Assembly (NCBI GenBank): GCA_023460855.1
Contig: JAEWOS010000018.1
Coordinates: 62,001-126,000, forward strand
Length of the DNA: 64,000 nt
DNA from: Bacteroidota bacterium
GTDB lineage: Bacteria > Bacteroidota > Bacteroidia > Flavobacteriales > Weeksellaceae
Direction: 5' to 3'
The position numbers and the translations under genes are program-made. Position 1 is the stretch's first letter. Each line of letters starts with the position of its first letter. Shown here piece by piece: positions 8,264 to 18,500 of the stretch. The notes beneath the pieces are model-generated. The model was not told where the DNA came from and did no database searches. It saw only the letters and a program-made list of their open reading frames with translations.

Positions 8264-8271
8264 TAAATTTG
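8264..8271 (+). promoter_or_regulatory. Probable -7 box (TAAATTTG) for fhs
   Basis: TAAATTTG matches the consensus exactly and lies 48 bases before the fhs start codon, just behind the upstream terminator. No perfect -33 TTG is visible at the expected distance. Confidence 0.5.
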
Positions 8272-8319
8272 TTATTCAGCTAATACTAACAGTATAAATC
8301 ATTTAGAAAACAAGAATAT

Positions 8320-9996
8320 ATGAGTTTCCCTACAGACCTTGAAATTGCGCAGAATGCAGCGATACAGCCCATCAAAAACATTGCAGCCAAAGTCGGAATC
8401 GACGAGGATGACCTGGAGTTTTACGGTAAATACAAAGCGAAAATTCCGTTGAAATACATCGACGAAGAAAAAGTAAAAAACTGCAAACTGATTCTGGTCT
8501 CGGCGATTAATCCAACTCCTGCAGGCGAAGGAAAAACTACCGTTTCAGTTGGACTGTGCGACGGTCTTAATAAAATCGGGAAAAAAGCGATTGCTGTGCT
8601 GCGCGAACCTTCTTTGGGCCCTGTTTTCGGAATTAAAGGCGGAGCTGCAGGCGGCGGTTACGCACAGGTAATTCCGATGGTGGATATCAACCTCCATTTT
8701 ACCGGAGATTTTGCAGCGATAGAAAAAGCCAACAATTTACTTTCTGCACTGATTGACAATAATCTGCAAAGCAAAACCCACAGCCTGAATATTGATCCGC
8801 GCACAATTGTATGGAAGCGTGTCATGGATATGAACGACCGCAGTTTACGGAATATTATCATCGGAATAGGTGGCCCTGCAAACGGAATTCCGCGCGAGGA
8901 CGGATTTAACATTACTCCTGCATCAGAAGTGATGGCTATTCTTTGTATGAGCCGCGATTTCGAAGATCTGAAAAACCGTCTAGGAAATATTTTTATAGGC
9001 TATACTTTTGAGAAGAAACCTGTGTTCGCACGCGATCTTAAACCTGAAGGAGCGATGGCAATTCTGCTGAGGGACGCGATAAAACCGAATCTCGTACAGA
9101 CGCTTGAAGGAAATCCTGCGATTCTTCACGGGGGACCTTTTGCAAATATCGCGCAGGGAACCAATACGATTATTGCTACCAAAACCGGAATGTCACTTGG
9201 AGATTATGTAGTTACGGAAGCAGGTTTCGGTGCTGATCTCGGTGCAGAAAAATTCCTGCATATTAAATGTCATTACGCGGGTTTCAAACCGGCTGCAATG
9301 GTAATTGTAACCACTGTTCGCGCGATGAGATATCATGGCGGAGCAAAAAAAGGAGCGTATGAAAATCCGAATTTTGATGCAGTAAAAAAAGGCATTGCCA
9401 ATCTTCAGAAACATATTGAAAACTACCTGAATCTGCAGCTGAAGCCGGTTGTAGCAATCAACCATTTTGCAACAGACAGTCAGGAAGAAATCGATTTTAT
9501 CGTGGAAGAATGTGCTAAACTCGGCGTAAAAGCGATTCTGGCTGATGAATTTACGATGGGCGGTGAAGGAATGAAAGAACTCGCTGCTGAAGTGGTAAAT
9601 GCTGCCGAAAACTATGGAAACGATTTTCAGCCATTGTACGATGTGAATGATAAAGTGGAAGATAAAATCTGTACGATTGCCACGAAAATGTATGGCGCTG
9701 ATGGTGTGGTTTATTCGCAGAAAGCGAAAAATGATATGAAAGTAATTTACGATCTTGGTTTTGACAAAATGCCGGTTTGCATGGCGAAAACCCAGAAATC
9801 GCTGTCGGATAACGAACGGAAAATCGGGAGACCTTCAGGTTTTAAAGTGACTGTCCGCGAATTCGAATTTGCTGCAGGTGCCGGATTTATCATTCCCGTT
9901 CTCGGTGATATGATGCGGATGCCCGGACTTCCGGCTGTGCCTGCTTCGGAAGGAATGGATATCGACAAAGACGGAAATATTACCGGACTGAGTTAA
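8320..9996 (+). CDS. fhs: Formate-tetrahydrofolate ligase
   Basis: This 558-residue enzyme makes 10-formyltetrahydrofolate from formate, ATP and tetrahydrofolate, feeding purine and one-carbon metabolism. The ATP-binding loop PTPAGEGKTTVSVG lies near residue 68. The conserved GIKGGAAGGGYAQVIPM follows, and the C-terminus carries GDMMRMPGLPAVPAS. Length matches the family (about 555 residues). It appears monocistronic, with its own promoter box and a bidirectional terminator shared with lipB. Confidence 0.97.
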   Translation: MSFPTDLEIAQNAAIQPIKNIAAKVGIDEDDLEFYGKYKAKIPLKYIDEEKVKNCKLILVSAINPTPAGEGKTTVSVGLCDGLNKIGKKAIAVLREPSLGPVFGIKGGAAGGGYAQVIPMVDINLHFTGDFAAIEKANNLLSALIDNNLQSKTHSLNIDPRTIVWKRVMDMNDRSLRNIIIGIGGPANGIPREDGFNITPASEVMAILCMSRDFEDLKNRLGNIFIGYTFEKKPVFARDLKPEGAMAILLRDAIKPNLVQTLEGNPAILHGGPFANIAQGTNTIIATKTGMSLGDYVVTEAGFGADLGAEKFLHIKCHYAGFKPAAMVIVTTVRAMRYHGGAKKGAYENPNFDAVKKGIANLQKHIENYLNLQLKPVVAINHFATDSQEEIDFIVEECAKLGVKAILADEFTMGGEGMKELAAEVVNAAENYGNDFQPLYDVNDKVEDKICTIATKMYGADGVVYSQKAKNDMKVIYDLGFDKMPVCMAKTQKSLSDNERKIGRPSGFKVTVREFEFAAGAGFIIPVLGDMMRMPGLPAVPASEGMDIDKDGNITGLS

Positions 9997-10020
9997 CGGC
10001 AACTGCAATTCTTTAAAATA

Positions 10021-10053
10021 AAAAATCCCGGTTCGCAAGCCGGGATTTTTTTT
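10021..10053. terminator. Bidirectional terminator between fhs and lipB
   Basis: AAAAATCCCGG (10021-10031) pairs with CCGGGATTTTT (10040-10050) around an eight-base loop. The A-rich and T-rich flanks make it functional in both directions between these convergent genes. Confidence 0.85.
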
Positions 10054-10072
10054 GATTATTTTTTCAGGACTA

Positions 10073-10804
10073 TTAGAAAAGTTCTGCATTAAAAACTTCG
10101 GAAAAATGTTTTCTGATCTTCATTTTTACTTCTTCAACTTCTTCTTCGCTAAGTGTTCTTTCGAGTTCGCGCTGTATGGAAGTTACCTGTTTATCTTTTA
10201 TTCCGCACGGGATGATGTATTCAAAATAGCGCATTTCGGTATTTACATTCAGGGCAAAACCATGCATCGTAACCCATCTTGAAGTTTTCACGCCCATCGC
10301 GCAAATTTTTCTCGCGTATGGTTTTCCAACATCCAGCCATACGCCGGTTTCACCTTTGCTGCGTTCACCTTTTAAACCATATTCTGCGATTGTCCGGATG
10401 ATTACTTCTTCCAGATTTCTCATATAAAGATGAATGTCGGGTTTGAAATTATCCAGATCCAGAATCGGATAGCCGACAATCTGCCCAAAACCGTGATAGG
10501 TGATGTCTCCGCCGCGATTGGTTTTCACAAAAGTGGCGTTAATTTCCTTTAATTTTTCTGAATTGGCGAGCATATTTTCTTCGTGCCCCGATTTTCCGAG
10601 TGTGTAAACATGCGGATGTTCTATCATTAAGAAATAATTAGGAGTAACTTCCGGTTCATATCCTTCTGTTTCCTCATTGCTTCTGTTCCGCATTTTCATT
10701 TGCACGATTCCGTTCATCAAATCTTCCTGATATTCGAAAGCGGCTGCATAATCCATCAGGCCCAAGTCGCGAAACTCTACATTTTTATTTTGTGTACTTG
10801 TCAT
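10073..10804 (-). CDS. lipB: Octanoyl-ACP:protein octanoyltransferase LipB
   Basis: LipB transfers octanoate from acyl carrier protein to lipoyl domains, the first step of lipoate synthesis. The motif RGGDITYHGFGQIVGYPI near residue 95 is characteristic. The catalytic Cys lies in KICAMGVK and is followed by HGFALN. I chose the ATG at 10804 (243 residues). A longer frame starting 48 bases upstream would overlap the preceding gene, and its extra residues look unlike the family. It follows a secreted-protein gene by 22 bases and is probably cotranscribed with it. Lipoylation serves the glycine cleavage system, whose GcvT is also in this window. Confidence 0.93.
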   Translation of the reverse strand: MTSTQNKNVEFRDLGLMDYAAAFEYQEDLMNGIVQMKMRNRSNEETEGYEPEVTPNYFLMIEHPHVYTLGKSGHEENMLANSEKLKEINATFVKTNRGGDITYHGFGQIVGYPILDLDNFKPDIHLYMRNLEEVIIRTIAEYGLKGERSKGETGVWLDVGKPYARKICAMGVKTSRWVTMHGFALNVNTEMRYFEYIIPCGIKDKQVTSIQRELERTLSEEEVEEVKMKIRKHFSEVFNAELF

Positions 10805-10826
10805 TACAGATTTTGTTTTCTTTTTA

Positions 10827-11435
10827 TCAAAGTCTGGTAAAAGAGTAGTCACCTTTTCTGTTCACATCATTCCAACCTATAGATCCGCAATGATTATAGC
10901 CAATCTGCATCTGGTTTGTTAATGGATACTTGGCTGCAATATTCCGGTGCAAATCCGAATTCGTAAATGTGTCCTGACTCCAGACCCTTAATGTGTAATC
11001 ACCCGGCTGTTTGGGAACCAGTCCAAATTTATACCGGTAAAACTGTACGTCTTCCTTTAATTCAATTGCAATTCCGGAGGGGCAACTTCCTGTATCCGGA
11101 GTAATTTTTCCCGTTACAGGTATAACATCCATTTTGGAAAGTGCAGGGTCGCTGTTTGTATCCTGTGCAGGAGTTCTGAATTGAAATATATTTACCGATG
11201 ATATTGGAGGATAATCTCTTGGTATCGAATCTTTCTTAAAAGGTCTGTAAACCATTTTGGAAATTCGGCCTTCTACCCAAAGTGTATCGCTTGACGCTAT
11301 TTTTTCATTCGCAGGCTTAACTGTGTGCTTTACAAAACCCTGATCTGTAAACAATTCTTCATCAAAATCTTCTCGTGGACAGCAAAGTCCTGCACAAAGA
11401 TAAATGCTCAGTAACGCTAAAGTTTTTATAGTCAC
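10827..11435 (-). CDS. Hypothetical secreted protein
   Basis: This 202-residue protein starts with a short hydrophobic signal (residues 4-18) containing three cysteines, but there is no canonical lipobox, so secretion rather than lipidation is more likely. The rest is polar. A stretch starting GDYTLRVWSQDTF suggests a beta-rich, immunoglobulin-like fold, but I do not recognise a family. The start is a GTG, supported by a -7 box 16 bases upstream and by the absence of a nearby in-frame ATG. lipB follows closely. Confidence 0.75.
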   Translation of the reverse strand: MTIKTLALLSIYLCAGLCCPREDFDEELFTDQGFVKHTVKPANEKIASSDTLWVEGRISKMVYRPFKKDSIPRDYPPISSVNIFQFRTPAQDTNSDPALSKMDVIPVTGKITPDTGSCPSGIAIELKEDVQFYRYKFGLVPKQPGDYTLRVWSQDTFTNSDLHRNIAAKYPLTNQMQIGYNHCGSIGWNDVNRKGDYSFTRL

Positions 11436-11450
11436 CTATTGAATTTTCAT

Positions 11451-11458
11451 CAAATTTA
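11451..11458 (-). promoter_or_regulatory. -7 box (TAAATTTG) for the secreted-protein/lipB operon
   Basis: On the minus strand TAAATTTG ends 15 bases before the GTG at 11435. It supports that GTG as the start. Confidence 0.5.
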
Positions 11459-11467
11459 AATTAATTT

Positions 11468-12034
11468 TCAGTCACAAAAGAAATTTCTGAGAATCTCTTT
11501 TCCTGAAGGCGTTAAGATACTTTCCGGATGATACTGAACTGCATGAATGTCTAAAATTTTATGTTTCAGCGACATAATCATTCCGTTTTTGTCAACCGAG
11601 CTAATTTCCAGTTCTTCCGGGAAATTTTCCGGATTTGCAGCCCAACTGTGATAACGCCCAACTTCCAGTTTCTTGGGAAGATTTTTGAAAATTTTGTGTT
11701 CTGAAATCTGAGTGGCTTCTGTTGCAACACCGTGATAAATTTCTTTCAGGTTGATTAAACTTCCGCCGAAAGCTTCAACAATCGCCTGTAAACCAAGACA
11801 CACTCCGAAAATGGGTTTCTTTCCTGAAAAATGTTTGATAACATCCAGCAATATTCCGGCTTCGGATGGAATTCCCGGTCCGGGAGAAAGAATGATTTTA
11901 TCGAATTTTTCAATTTCCTCCAAACTGATTTCGTCGTTCTTTGCAACAGAAACAGTTTTACCCACAATCTGCTCAATCATCTGAACTAAATTGTATGTAA
12001 AACTGTCGTAATTGTCGAAAACCAGAATTTTCAT
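11468..12034 (-). CDS. pabA: Glutamine amidotransferase, PabA/TrpG type
   Basis: This 188-residue class I glutamine amidotransferase supplies ammonia to a chorismate-converting partner. The nucleophile elbow GVCLGLQ (Cys near residue 80) and the YHPESILTP His-Glu pair near the end are intact. It stands alone, without trpE, trpD or pabB beside it. It may serve folate synthesis (4-amino-4-deoxychorismate), tryptophan synthesis, or both. A TATTTTTG box ends four bases before its ATG. Confidence 0.85.
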   Translation of the reverse strand: MKILVFDNYDSFTYNLVQMIEQIVGKTVSVAKNDEISLEEIEKFDKIILSPGPGIPSEAGILLDVIKHFSGKKPIFGVCLGLQAIVEAFGGSLINLKEIYHGVATEATQISEHKIFKNLPKKLEVGRYHSWAANPENFPEELEISSVDKNGMIMSLKHKILDIHAVQYHPESILTPSGKEILRNFFCD

Positions 12035-12038
12035 CCGG

Positions 12039-12046
12039 CAAAAATA
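12039..12046 (-). promoter_or_regulatory. -7 box TATTTTTG almost touching the pabA start
   Basis: On the minus strand the box is followed by CCGG and then ATG, so transcription would begin at or within one or two bases of the start codon. Confidence 0.5.
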
Positions 12047-12087
12047 GGGAAAAGACGAATGTTGAATGCCGCTTTTCCGAATTTGTT

Positions 12088-13185
12088 TTATCCTACAATA
12101 GAAACTCCTATAAGTTTACCGATTCCGAAAGTAATTGCTGCTGCTAAAAGTCCGAAAATTACCTGTCTGAAACCGGAGAACCAAATGCTTTTTCCGGTGA
12201 ATAAAGTGATGGCTGCACCAATTAAAAATAATCCTAAAGAACTGGAAATTGCACTGTACATAATCGCCTGATTTCCTCCCGTGAAAAAGAACGGAAACAG
12301 CGGTAAAATTGCACCAATCGCGAATAAAATAAATGAAGTTACAGCGGCTTCCATTGCAGATCCTTTCAGTTCTTCCTCGTTAATACCAAGTTCTTCTTTC
12401 ACGAGAAAGTGGTGCGCTGCATTTTTGTCCTGCATAATTTCTGCAGCCATTGTTTCTGCCTGTTCCTGCGGAATTCCTTTTGCACGGTAAATTAAAGCTA
12501 TTTCACGCTGTTCACCTTCCGGATTTACTTCCAGTTCGTCCATTTCCAGAGACATTTGGTTTTCATAAAGTTCCTGGGAAGATTTTACGGAAATCCATTC
12601 GCCTAAAGCCATGGAAAGTGCTCCTGCCAAAAGTCCGGCTGTACCTGCAAGCAAAACTTCTTTCTGTCCGCTTGAAGCTCCTGCAACACCCATTATCAGA
12701 GAAAAATTTGAAATCAGCCCGTCGTTTCCTCCCAAAACTGCTGCTCGTAAAGCATTTCCTCCAACGGAACGGTGACGCTTTTCAAAACGTGTGAGCTGAC
12801 TTCCTGAAACATTCGGATGATTGTTCAGAATATTTTCCAGAATCCGAACATGAGAAGTGTCGGAAATTTCAGAAGAATTTCCTGTAATTTTTCTCGCTTT
12901 TCCGATTGAAGTAGATAGAGATTTTTCTGTGTCCATTAATGTTCCGAGAATATAATCGTAACCTAAAATAGAGCCGATAAATTTCAAAGTTTTTGCGCGT
13001 CCGGAAGGTTTTGGATAATCACTTTCGGAAAGTCCCATTTTTTTGAGAAACGAAACAGCGTGGTTTCGTTCGATCTCGCTCATTTCTGTAAAAACCGCTT
13101 TAATATTGGGATCTTCTTCCTTTTCAGCGAGTAATGCGTAAAGAAAAGAGGAATCAACTTCGGTTTGAATATTTTTAAATTTCAT
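12088..13185 (-). CDS. Rubrerythrin-VIT1/CCC1 fusion (MbfA-like iron/manganese exporter)
   Basis: This 365-residue protein joins an N-terminal ferritin-like domain (residues 1-140, with the ExxH motif in EIERNHA) to a VIT1/CCC1 transporter domain (about residues 145-365) with five likely membrane helices. The VIT1 start motif GGNDGLISNFSLIMGVAG and GALSMALGEWISVKSSQE are both clear. Known relatives (MbfA) export iron or manganese across the inner membrane. Here it is the last gene of a metal-efflux operon, 18 bases after the adaptor subunit, which suggests linked metal detoxification. Confidence 0.88.
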   Translation of the reverse strand: MKFKNIQTEVDSSFLYALLAEKEEDPNIKAVFTEMSEIERNHAVSFLKKMGLSESDYPKPSGRAKTLKFIGSILGYDYILGTLMDTEKSLSTSIGKARKITGNSSEISDTSHVRILENILNNHPNVSGSQLTRFEKRHRSVGGNALRAAVLGGNDGLISNFSLIMGVAGASSGQKEVLLAGTAGLLAGALSMALGEWISVKSSQELYENQMSLEMDELEVNPEGEQREIALIYRAKGIPQEQAETMAAEIMQDKNAAHHFLVKEELGINEEELKGSAMEAAVTSFILFAIGAILPLFPFFFTGGNQAIMYSAISSSLGLFLIGAAITLFTGKSIWFSGFRQVIFGLLAAAITFGIGKLIGVSIVG

Positions 13186-13203
13186 TGTTTTATTGTTTTT
13201 AGT

Positions 13204-14334
13204 TTATTCCTCCACATTTTTCAGTGCCATCAGCAAATGATAAGCGCCTTTTGTGACAAATGTTTTGTTGGAATTTCCGATATCAAAATTCACAAGCTCT
13301 GTGTAACCGTTTTCAGAATTTCCTAACGTTACAGGAAACATTTTATAGGATTTCGGTTTCACTTCCTCGAAAATATATTGCTTTCCTTCCCACGTTACAA
13401 CCGCGTCATCCGGAACCACAAAACCTTCCACCGCTTCAACTTCTATTTCGGCATTCATAAAAGTTCCTGGAATTAAACTTTCGTCTTTATCGATTAAATC
13501 GCAGTGAACCAAAACACTTCGATCCGCAGTAAAATCTTTACCGATGAGTTTTACAACCGCTGCATATTTTTTCTCCGGATTCTGATTCGTGTAACCGTAA
13601 ACTCTTTGTCCGACAGAAATTTTGTTCAGATCTTTTTCAAAAACTTTTAAAGCCAAATGAGTCTGACTATTGTTCACAATTTCGTACAGAATATCCGCAG
13701 AAGAAACATATTGACCCAAAGTCGCATTCACTCTTGAAATATAACCCGAAATAGGAGCGACAACCGCAACAGATTTCTGGATATTTCCGGAACTCACATT
13801 TCCCGGAGAAATTCCATAGGAACGAAGCTGCGACTCAATTCCGCGAACAGCCGCACTTTGAGACTGCGCTTCATTCGCTGCTCTTTGCGTCACCTTATCG
13901 GAACTCGCCTGATATTTATTGAGATATTTCTGTCTTTCGTAATCTTTCTGTGCATAACCCAGATTCGATTTTGCCTGAAGATAATCCTGCTGCAAACGCG
14001 CCATTTCAGGATTTTCAATTACCGCCAAAGTCTGTCCGCGACTTACATAATTTCCTTCCATAAATCGTGCAGATTTCACAATTCCGCCTGTAGAAGAGGA
14101 AACTCCGGACAATCCGGTTGGAGGAACATCAATTTGTCCCGTCAGAATTATTTTGTTGGCGATGTTCTGGTTGTTTAGTGTGGAAGTCTCAATTCCGGCG
14201 GTTTTTTTCTGCAGATCGGTTAACGTAATCTGATTTCCGGAAACCGCATAAGTTTCTTCAGTTACCGTTTCTTCCTTTTTGGAGCAGGAAAAAAGTAAAA
14301 CTCCGGAAAGCATTATGATGATTGATTTTTTCAT
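13204..14334 (-). CDS. czcB: RND efflux periplasmic adaptor subunit, CzcB/CusB type (lipoprotein)
   Basis: This 376-residue membrane fusion protein should connect the CzcA-type pump with the outer-membrane channel. A lipobox (LLFSC) near residue 16 indicates anchoring to the inner membrane. A lipoyl-like segment (GGIVKSARFMEGNYVSRGQ) near residue 80, a coiled-coil hairpin (about 110-170) and a beta-barrel region follow in the usual order. I chose the ATG at 14334, one base after the stop of the channel gene; the longer frame would overlap it. The substrate metal is not shown by this subunit. Confidence 0.88.
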   Translation of the reverse strand: MKKSIIIMLSGVLLFSCSKKEETVTEETYAVSGNQITLTDLQKKTAGIETSTLNNQNIANKIILTGQIDVPPTGLSGVSSSTGGIVKSARFMEGNYVSRGQTLAVIENPEMARLQQDYLQAKSNLGYAQKDYERQKYLNKYQASSDKVTQRAANEAQSQSAAVRGIESQLRSYGISPGNVSSGNIQKSVAVVAPISGYISRVNATLGQYVSSADILYEIVNNSQTHLALKVFEKDLNKISVGQRVYGYTNQNPEKKYAAVVKLIGKDFTADRSVLVHCDLIDKDESLIPGTFMNAEIEVEAVEGFVVPDDAVVTWEGKQYIFEEVKPKSYKMFPVTLGNSENGYTELVNFDIGNSNKTFVTKGAYHLLMALKNVEE

Positions 14335-14335
14335 T

Positions 14336-15550
14336 TTATAAACCTTGTAAACTGTTGAGTTCAATAATTTTTTCGTTCAAAGCGTTTTGCGCATCGATGT
14401 ATTTATTCTGAATTTCCAGCGACTGATTTACCAGAATAGAGTATTCCAGATAATTCATTTCGCCTTCCTTCAATAGCAGATTTGCGGTGAATAAAATCTT
14501 TTCGGCATTCTGTAAACCTTTCGTTTGATAATAATCGATTTCGGACTGAAGTTTCTGATATTCACCTAAATTTTTTGCGTACTGATTCTGGAAATTCCGG
14601 ACTGCGATCTGATAATTATTTTCCGCGATTTGCTGGTTGATTTTTTGTCCTTCAATCAAAGATTTCTGTCCGGAATTGAAAATCGGCAAACCAACGCCAA
14701 TCATTCCGCTTTGAAAACGGTGCGTTCCATTATAATACTTGTCATCGGCTCCGGTTCCTTTCATCGTGGTGGAATTGATTCCCAGATTAAAACTTGGCAA
14801 AAGTTTCGCTTTTTCGGCTTCGAGTTTTGCGTTTTCAATATTTTTCTGATGTTCCAGTTGTTTTAAAACCAACGGATTTCCGCTAAAATTCTCCAGAGAA
14901 TAATAATTCGAATTGAAAAAATTTCCTTTTTCATTCGTGAAGTTTTCTCCGTCGTTCAGAAGATAATTAAACTGATGAAGTGTAATTTCGCGGTCTTTCA
15001 AAACGCTCATCAACTGGAGTTCGGCTTCACTTCGATATGCTTCTGCCGTGGTTTTTTCCAGTATATTGCTTTCTCCGGCTTTCAGACGAAGTTCGGCTCG
15101 TTTGAAATAATTTGAATAAATACTGTCGGTTTTTTTCAGCAGTTTCTGTTTTTCGTCCAGATAATTCAACCGGTTGTAAACCAAAGCAATTTCCTTTTTC
15201 AGCTGCCATTTCTGAACATCCAAAGTGAGTTGCGCATTTTTCCATTCTTCTTCCAGAACCACTTTCTGCGAATGGTAAAATTTCGGCAGCCGGAAAGTCT
15301 GAGTCGCTGAAAGTTTATTGTCCACATAAGCAGAATTAATTTGTCCGATTTCTCCGGAAATATTCAGCGGATCAATCACCGAATAGGAATTTTTTATTTT
15401 ATCCTGATAATCAATTCTCAGCTGTCCGGATTTCAGATTCAGATTATTCTGAAACGCTTTTTCATAGGCAGTTTCCAGCGGAATAGGAGTTTGCGAAAAA
15501 CCAATTCCGGGAATCATGAGAAAGAGGTATTTTAAATATTTCAGTTTCAT
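14336..15550 (-). CDS. czcC: TolC family outer-membrane channel of the metal RND pump (CzcC/CusC type)
   Basis: This 404-residue protein has a signal peptide ending at GFSQ and then the TolC-like alpha-helical layout with two repeats (start LETAYEKAFQNNLNLKSGQ). The middle motif LGINSTTMKG and LPIFNSGQKS fit outer-membrane factors. I place the start at 15550, giving the same TAAAATG junction seen at the next gene pair. It should form the outer-membrane exit duct for the CzcA-CzcB complex. Confidence 0.85.
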   Translation of the reverse strand: MKLKYLKYLFLMIPGIGFSQTPIPLETAYEKAFQNNLNLKSGQLRIDYQDKIKNSYSVIDPLNISGEIGQINSAYVDNKLSATQTFRLPKFYHSQKVVLEEEWKNAQLTLDVQKWQLKKEIALVYNRLNYLDEKQKLLKKTDSIYSNYFKRAELRLKAGESNILEKTTAEAYRSEAELQLMSVLKDREITLHQFNYLLNDGENFTNEKGNFFNSNYYSLENFSGNPLVLKQLEHQKNIENAKLEAEKAKLLPSFNLGINSTTMKGTGADDKYYNGTHRFQSGMIGVGLPIFNSGQKSLIEGQKINQQIAENNYQIAVRNFQNQYAKNLGEYQKLQSEIDYYQTKGLQNAEKILFTANLLLKEGEMNYLEYSILVNQSLEIQNKYIDAQNALNEKIIELNSLQGL

Positions 15551-15551
15551 T

Positions 15552-18500
15552 TTATTCATCATTTAAGTCAAGTTGATAACCGTCTTCTTCGTCATTATGT
15601 TCCTGAAGTTTACGGCGTTTATCAGGAAAATGTTTTTCAAACCACATATACATAATCGGTAAAAGATAGAGCGTAAGAAGCGTTGCCAAAAGAAGTCCGC
15701 CAATTACAACCGTTGCTAAAGGTCTCTGAACTTCTGCACCTTCTCCGGTAGAAATTGCCATCGGTAAAAATCCTAAAGAAGCAACCAAAGCCGTCATCAA
15801 AACCGGACGCAAACGCGTTTTACCACCGATTTTTACGACTTGACGAAGATCAGAATGATTCTGTTTCTGTCTGTTAAATTCCGCAACGAGAACAATTCCG
15901 TTCAACACGGCAACACCGAACAATGCGATGAAACCGACACCTGCAGAAATGCTGAAATTCATGTCGCGAATCCAGAGTGAAAAAATTCCTCCGATTGCAG
16001 AAAGCGGAATTGCAGAGAAAATCAGCAAACCGTATTTTACAGAATTGAAGGCGAAATACAGCATCAGCAAAATGAGTAGTAAACTCACCGGAACTGCGAT
16101 GGATAAACGCTGTTGTGCATGCTGAAGATTCTCGAACGTTCCTCCGTATTTAATCGAATAACCTGCAGGAAGTTTCATGTTTTTTTCGACGCTTGCCTGC
16201 AAATCTTCAACGGTGGACTGAATATCTCTTTCTCGGACATTAAAACCAACAATGATTCTCCGCATCGCGTTTTCCCGCTGAATTTGATTGACGCTTTCTT
16301 TCAGTTCAACTTTTGCAACAGAACTTAGCGGAATTTCAGAACCAATTGGAGTGGAAATGAGCAGATTGTTGACATCATCCACATTTTTTCGCTGATCGCC
16401 ACTTAAACGAACCACCAAATCAAATTTTTTCTCACCCTCGAAAACAGAACCTGTCGCCTGTCCCGCAAAAGCGGTGTTCACAATGCTGTTCACATCATTT
16501 ACATTCAAACCAAACTGCGAAAGTGCTTCGCGGTTGTACGTGATGATAATCTGCGGCATTCCGGAAATCGGTTCCACGTAAATGTTTTGAGCACCATCAA
16601 TTTTCTTGGAAATTTCTCCCATTTTTTCGGCGTAAACTTTCAGTGTATCGAGGTTTTCACCAAAAATTTTAATCACGACATCCTGTCTTGCTCCGGTCAT
16701 CAGTTCATTGAAACGCATCGCAACCGGATACTGAAAAGAGTAGGTGACACCGACAATATTTTTCTTGAGTTCTACAGTCATTTTTTCCGCGAGTTCATCG
16801 TAGGTTTTTGCAGAGGTCCATTCTTTTCTGGGTTTGAGAATGATCATCATATCACTTGCATCAATCGGCATCGGATCGGTCGGAATTTCGCTGCTTCCGG
16901 TTTTTCCGACAATTTTTTCGATCTCAGGAAATTTTTTCAGCAGAACCTGTTGTGATTTCAAAACTGCATCGGTTGAAGTTTTTAGGTTACTTCCCGGCAA
17001 AACTCTGGTATCCACCGCAAAATCGCCTTCAGGTAAACTCGGAATAAATTCGCCACCAAGTCTTGACATGACAAATAATGACAGGAAAAAAACGATAACC
17101 ACTCCGAAAAATGCTGCGTTATGCCATTTGATGACTTTGGAAAGCGTTCTGTCGTAGAAATTTTCGGCTTTTTCCATCATTCGGTCGGAGAAGTTTTTTT
17201 TCTTTTCAATTTTTTTGGAAAGAAACAGCGAACTCATCATCGGAATGTAAGTCAGCGAAAGAATGAAAGCACCCAAAAGTGCAAATATTACGGTTTGCGC
17301 CATTGGAATGAACATTTTTCCTTCAACGCCGCGAAGCGTTAAAATCGGCAGATAAACAATAAGAATAATGATTTGTCCGAACACTGCAGAATTCATCATT
17401 TTGCTTGATGCAGTGTACACTTCATCGTCCATAAAAGCTTGAGAAACTTTCTTATCCTTAAAATTGGAAATGTGATGTAATCGATGTAAAACCGCTTCAA
17501 CAATGATCACCGCTCCATCGACAATCAAACCAAAATCAAGTGCGCCCAAACTCATGAGATTTCCGGAAACCCCGAAAATATTCATCATGATAATCGCAAA
17601 CAGCATGGAAAGCGGAATAACCGACGCTACCAAAAATCCGGCGCGCATATTCCCGAGGAATAAAACGAGTACGAAAACTAAATTAACGCACCTTCAATCA
17701 GGTTTTTGGAAACAGTTCCGATGGCGTTGTTCACCATTTTAGTACGGTCGAGAAACGGATCGATTTTTACACCTTCAGGAAGTGTTTTTTCAATTTCTGC
17801 AATTCGGTCTTTCACGTGCTTGATCACTTCGTTGGAGTTTGCCCCTTTCATCATCATTACCACTGCACCTGCAACTTCACCTTCTCCGTTGTACGTCATC
17901 GCACCGTAACGAATCGCTTTTCCGTACTGAACCGTTCCGATATTTTTGATGAGAATGGGTGTTCCGTCGGGAAGATTTTTTACGACTGTATTTTCAATAT
18001 CGGTAATTTTTCCCATCAAACCTTCGGTTCTGATGTAAAGAACTTGTGGACCTTTTTCAATATAAGCACCGCCTGTATTTTGGTTGTTGTTCTGAAGTGC
18101 ATCGAAAACTTCCTTCATCGTAACGCCCATCGCTTTCAGTTGAGAAGCGTTTACTGCGACTTCATACTGTTTCAGATCGCCGCCAAAACTTGCGACATCC
18201 GCAACACCTTCAGTTCCCAAAAGTTGTCTGCGCACAATCCAGTCCTGAATGGTTCGGAGCTGCATTGCATTGTAACGGTGCTCATAACCTTTTTTGGGAC
18301 GAATAACATACTGATAAATTTCTCCCAATCCGGTAGAAATCGGAGCCATTGTCGGCGTTCCCAAACTTTGCGGAATGTCTTTTGAAACCTGCTGCAAACG
18401 TTCTGCAACCTGTTGTCGGGCAAGATATAAATCGACATCTTCATTAAAAACGATGGTAATTACCGACAGTCCGAAACGCGAAAAACTCCGCATTTCTTTA

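Noticed and set aside
10805..10852. Longer LipB start at 10852
   Set aside because: It overlaps the upstream gene by 26 bases and adds residues unlike the family.
17670..17700. Programmed -1 frameshift in czcA
   Set aside because: No slippery heptamer in phase and no obvious downstream structure; a one-base deletion is simpler.
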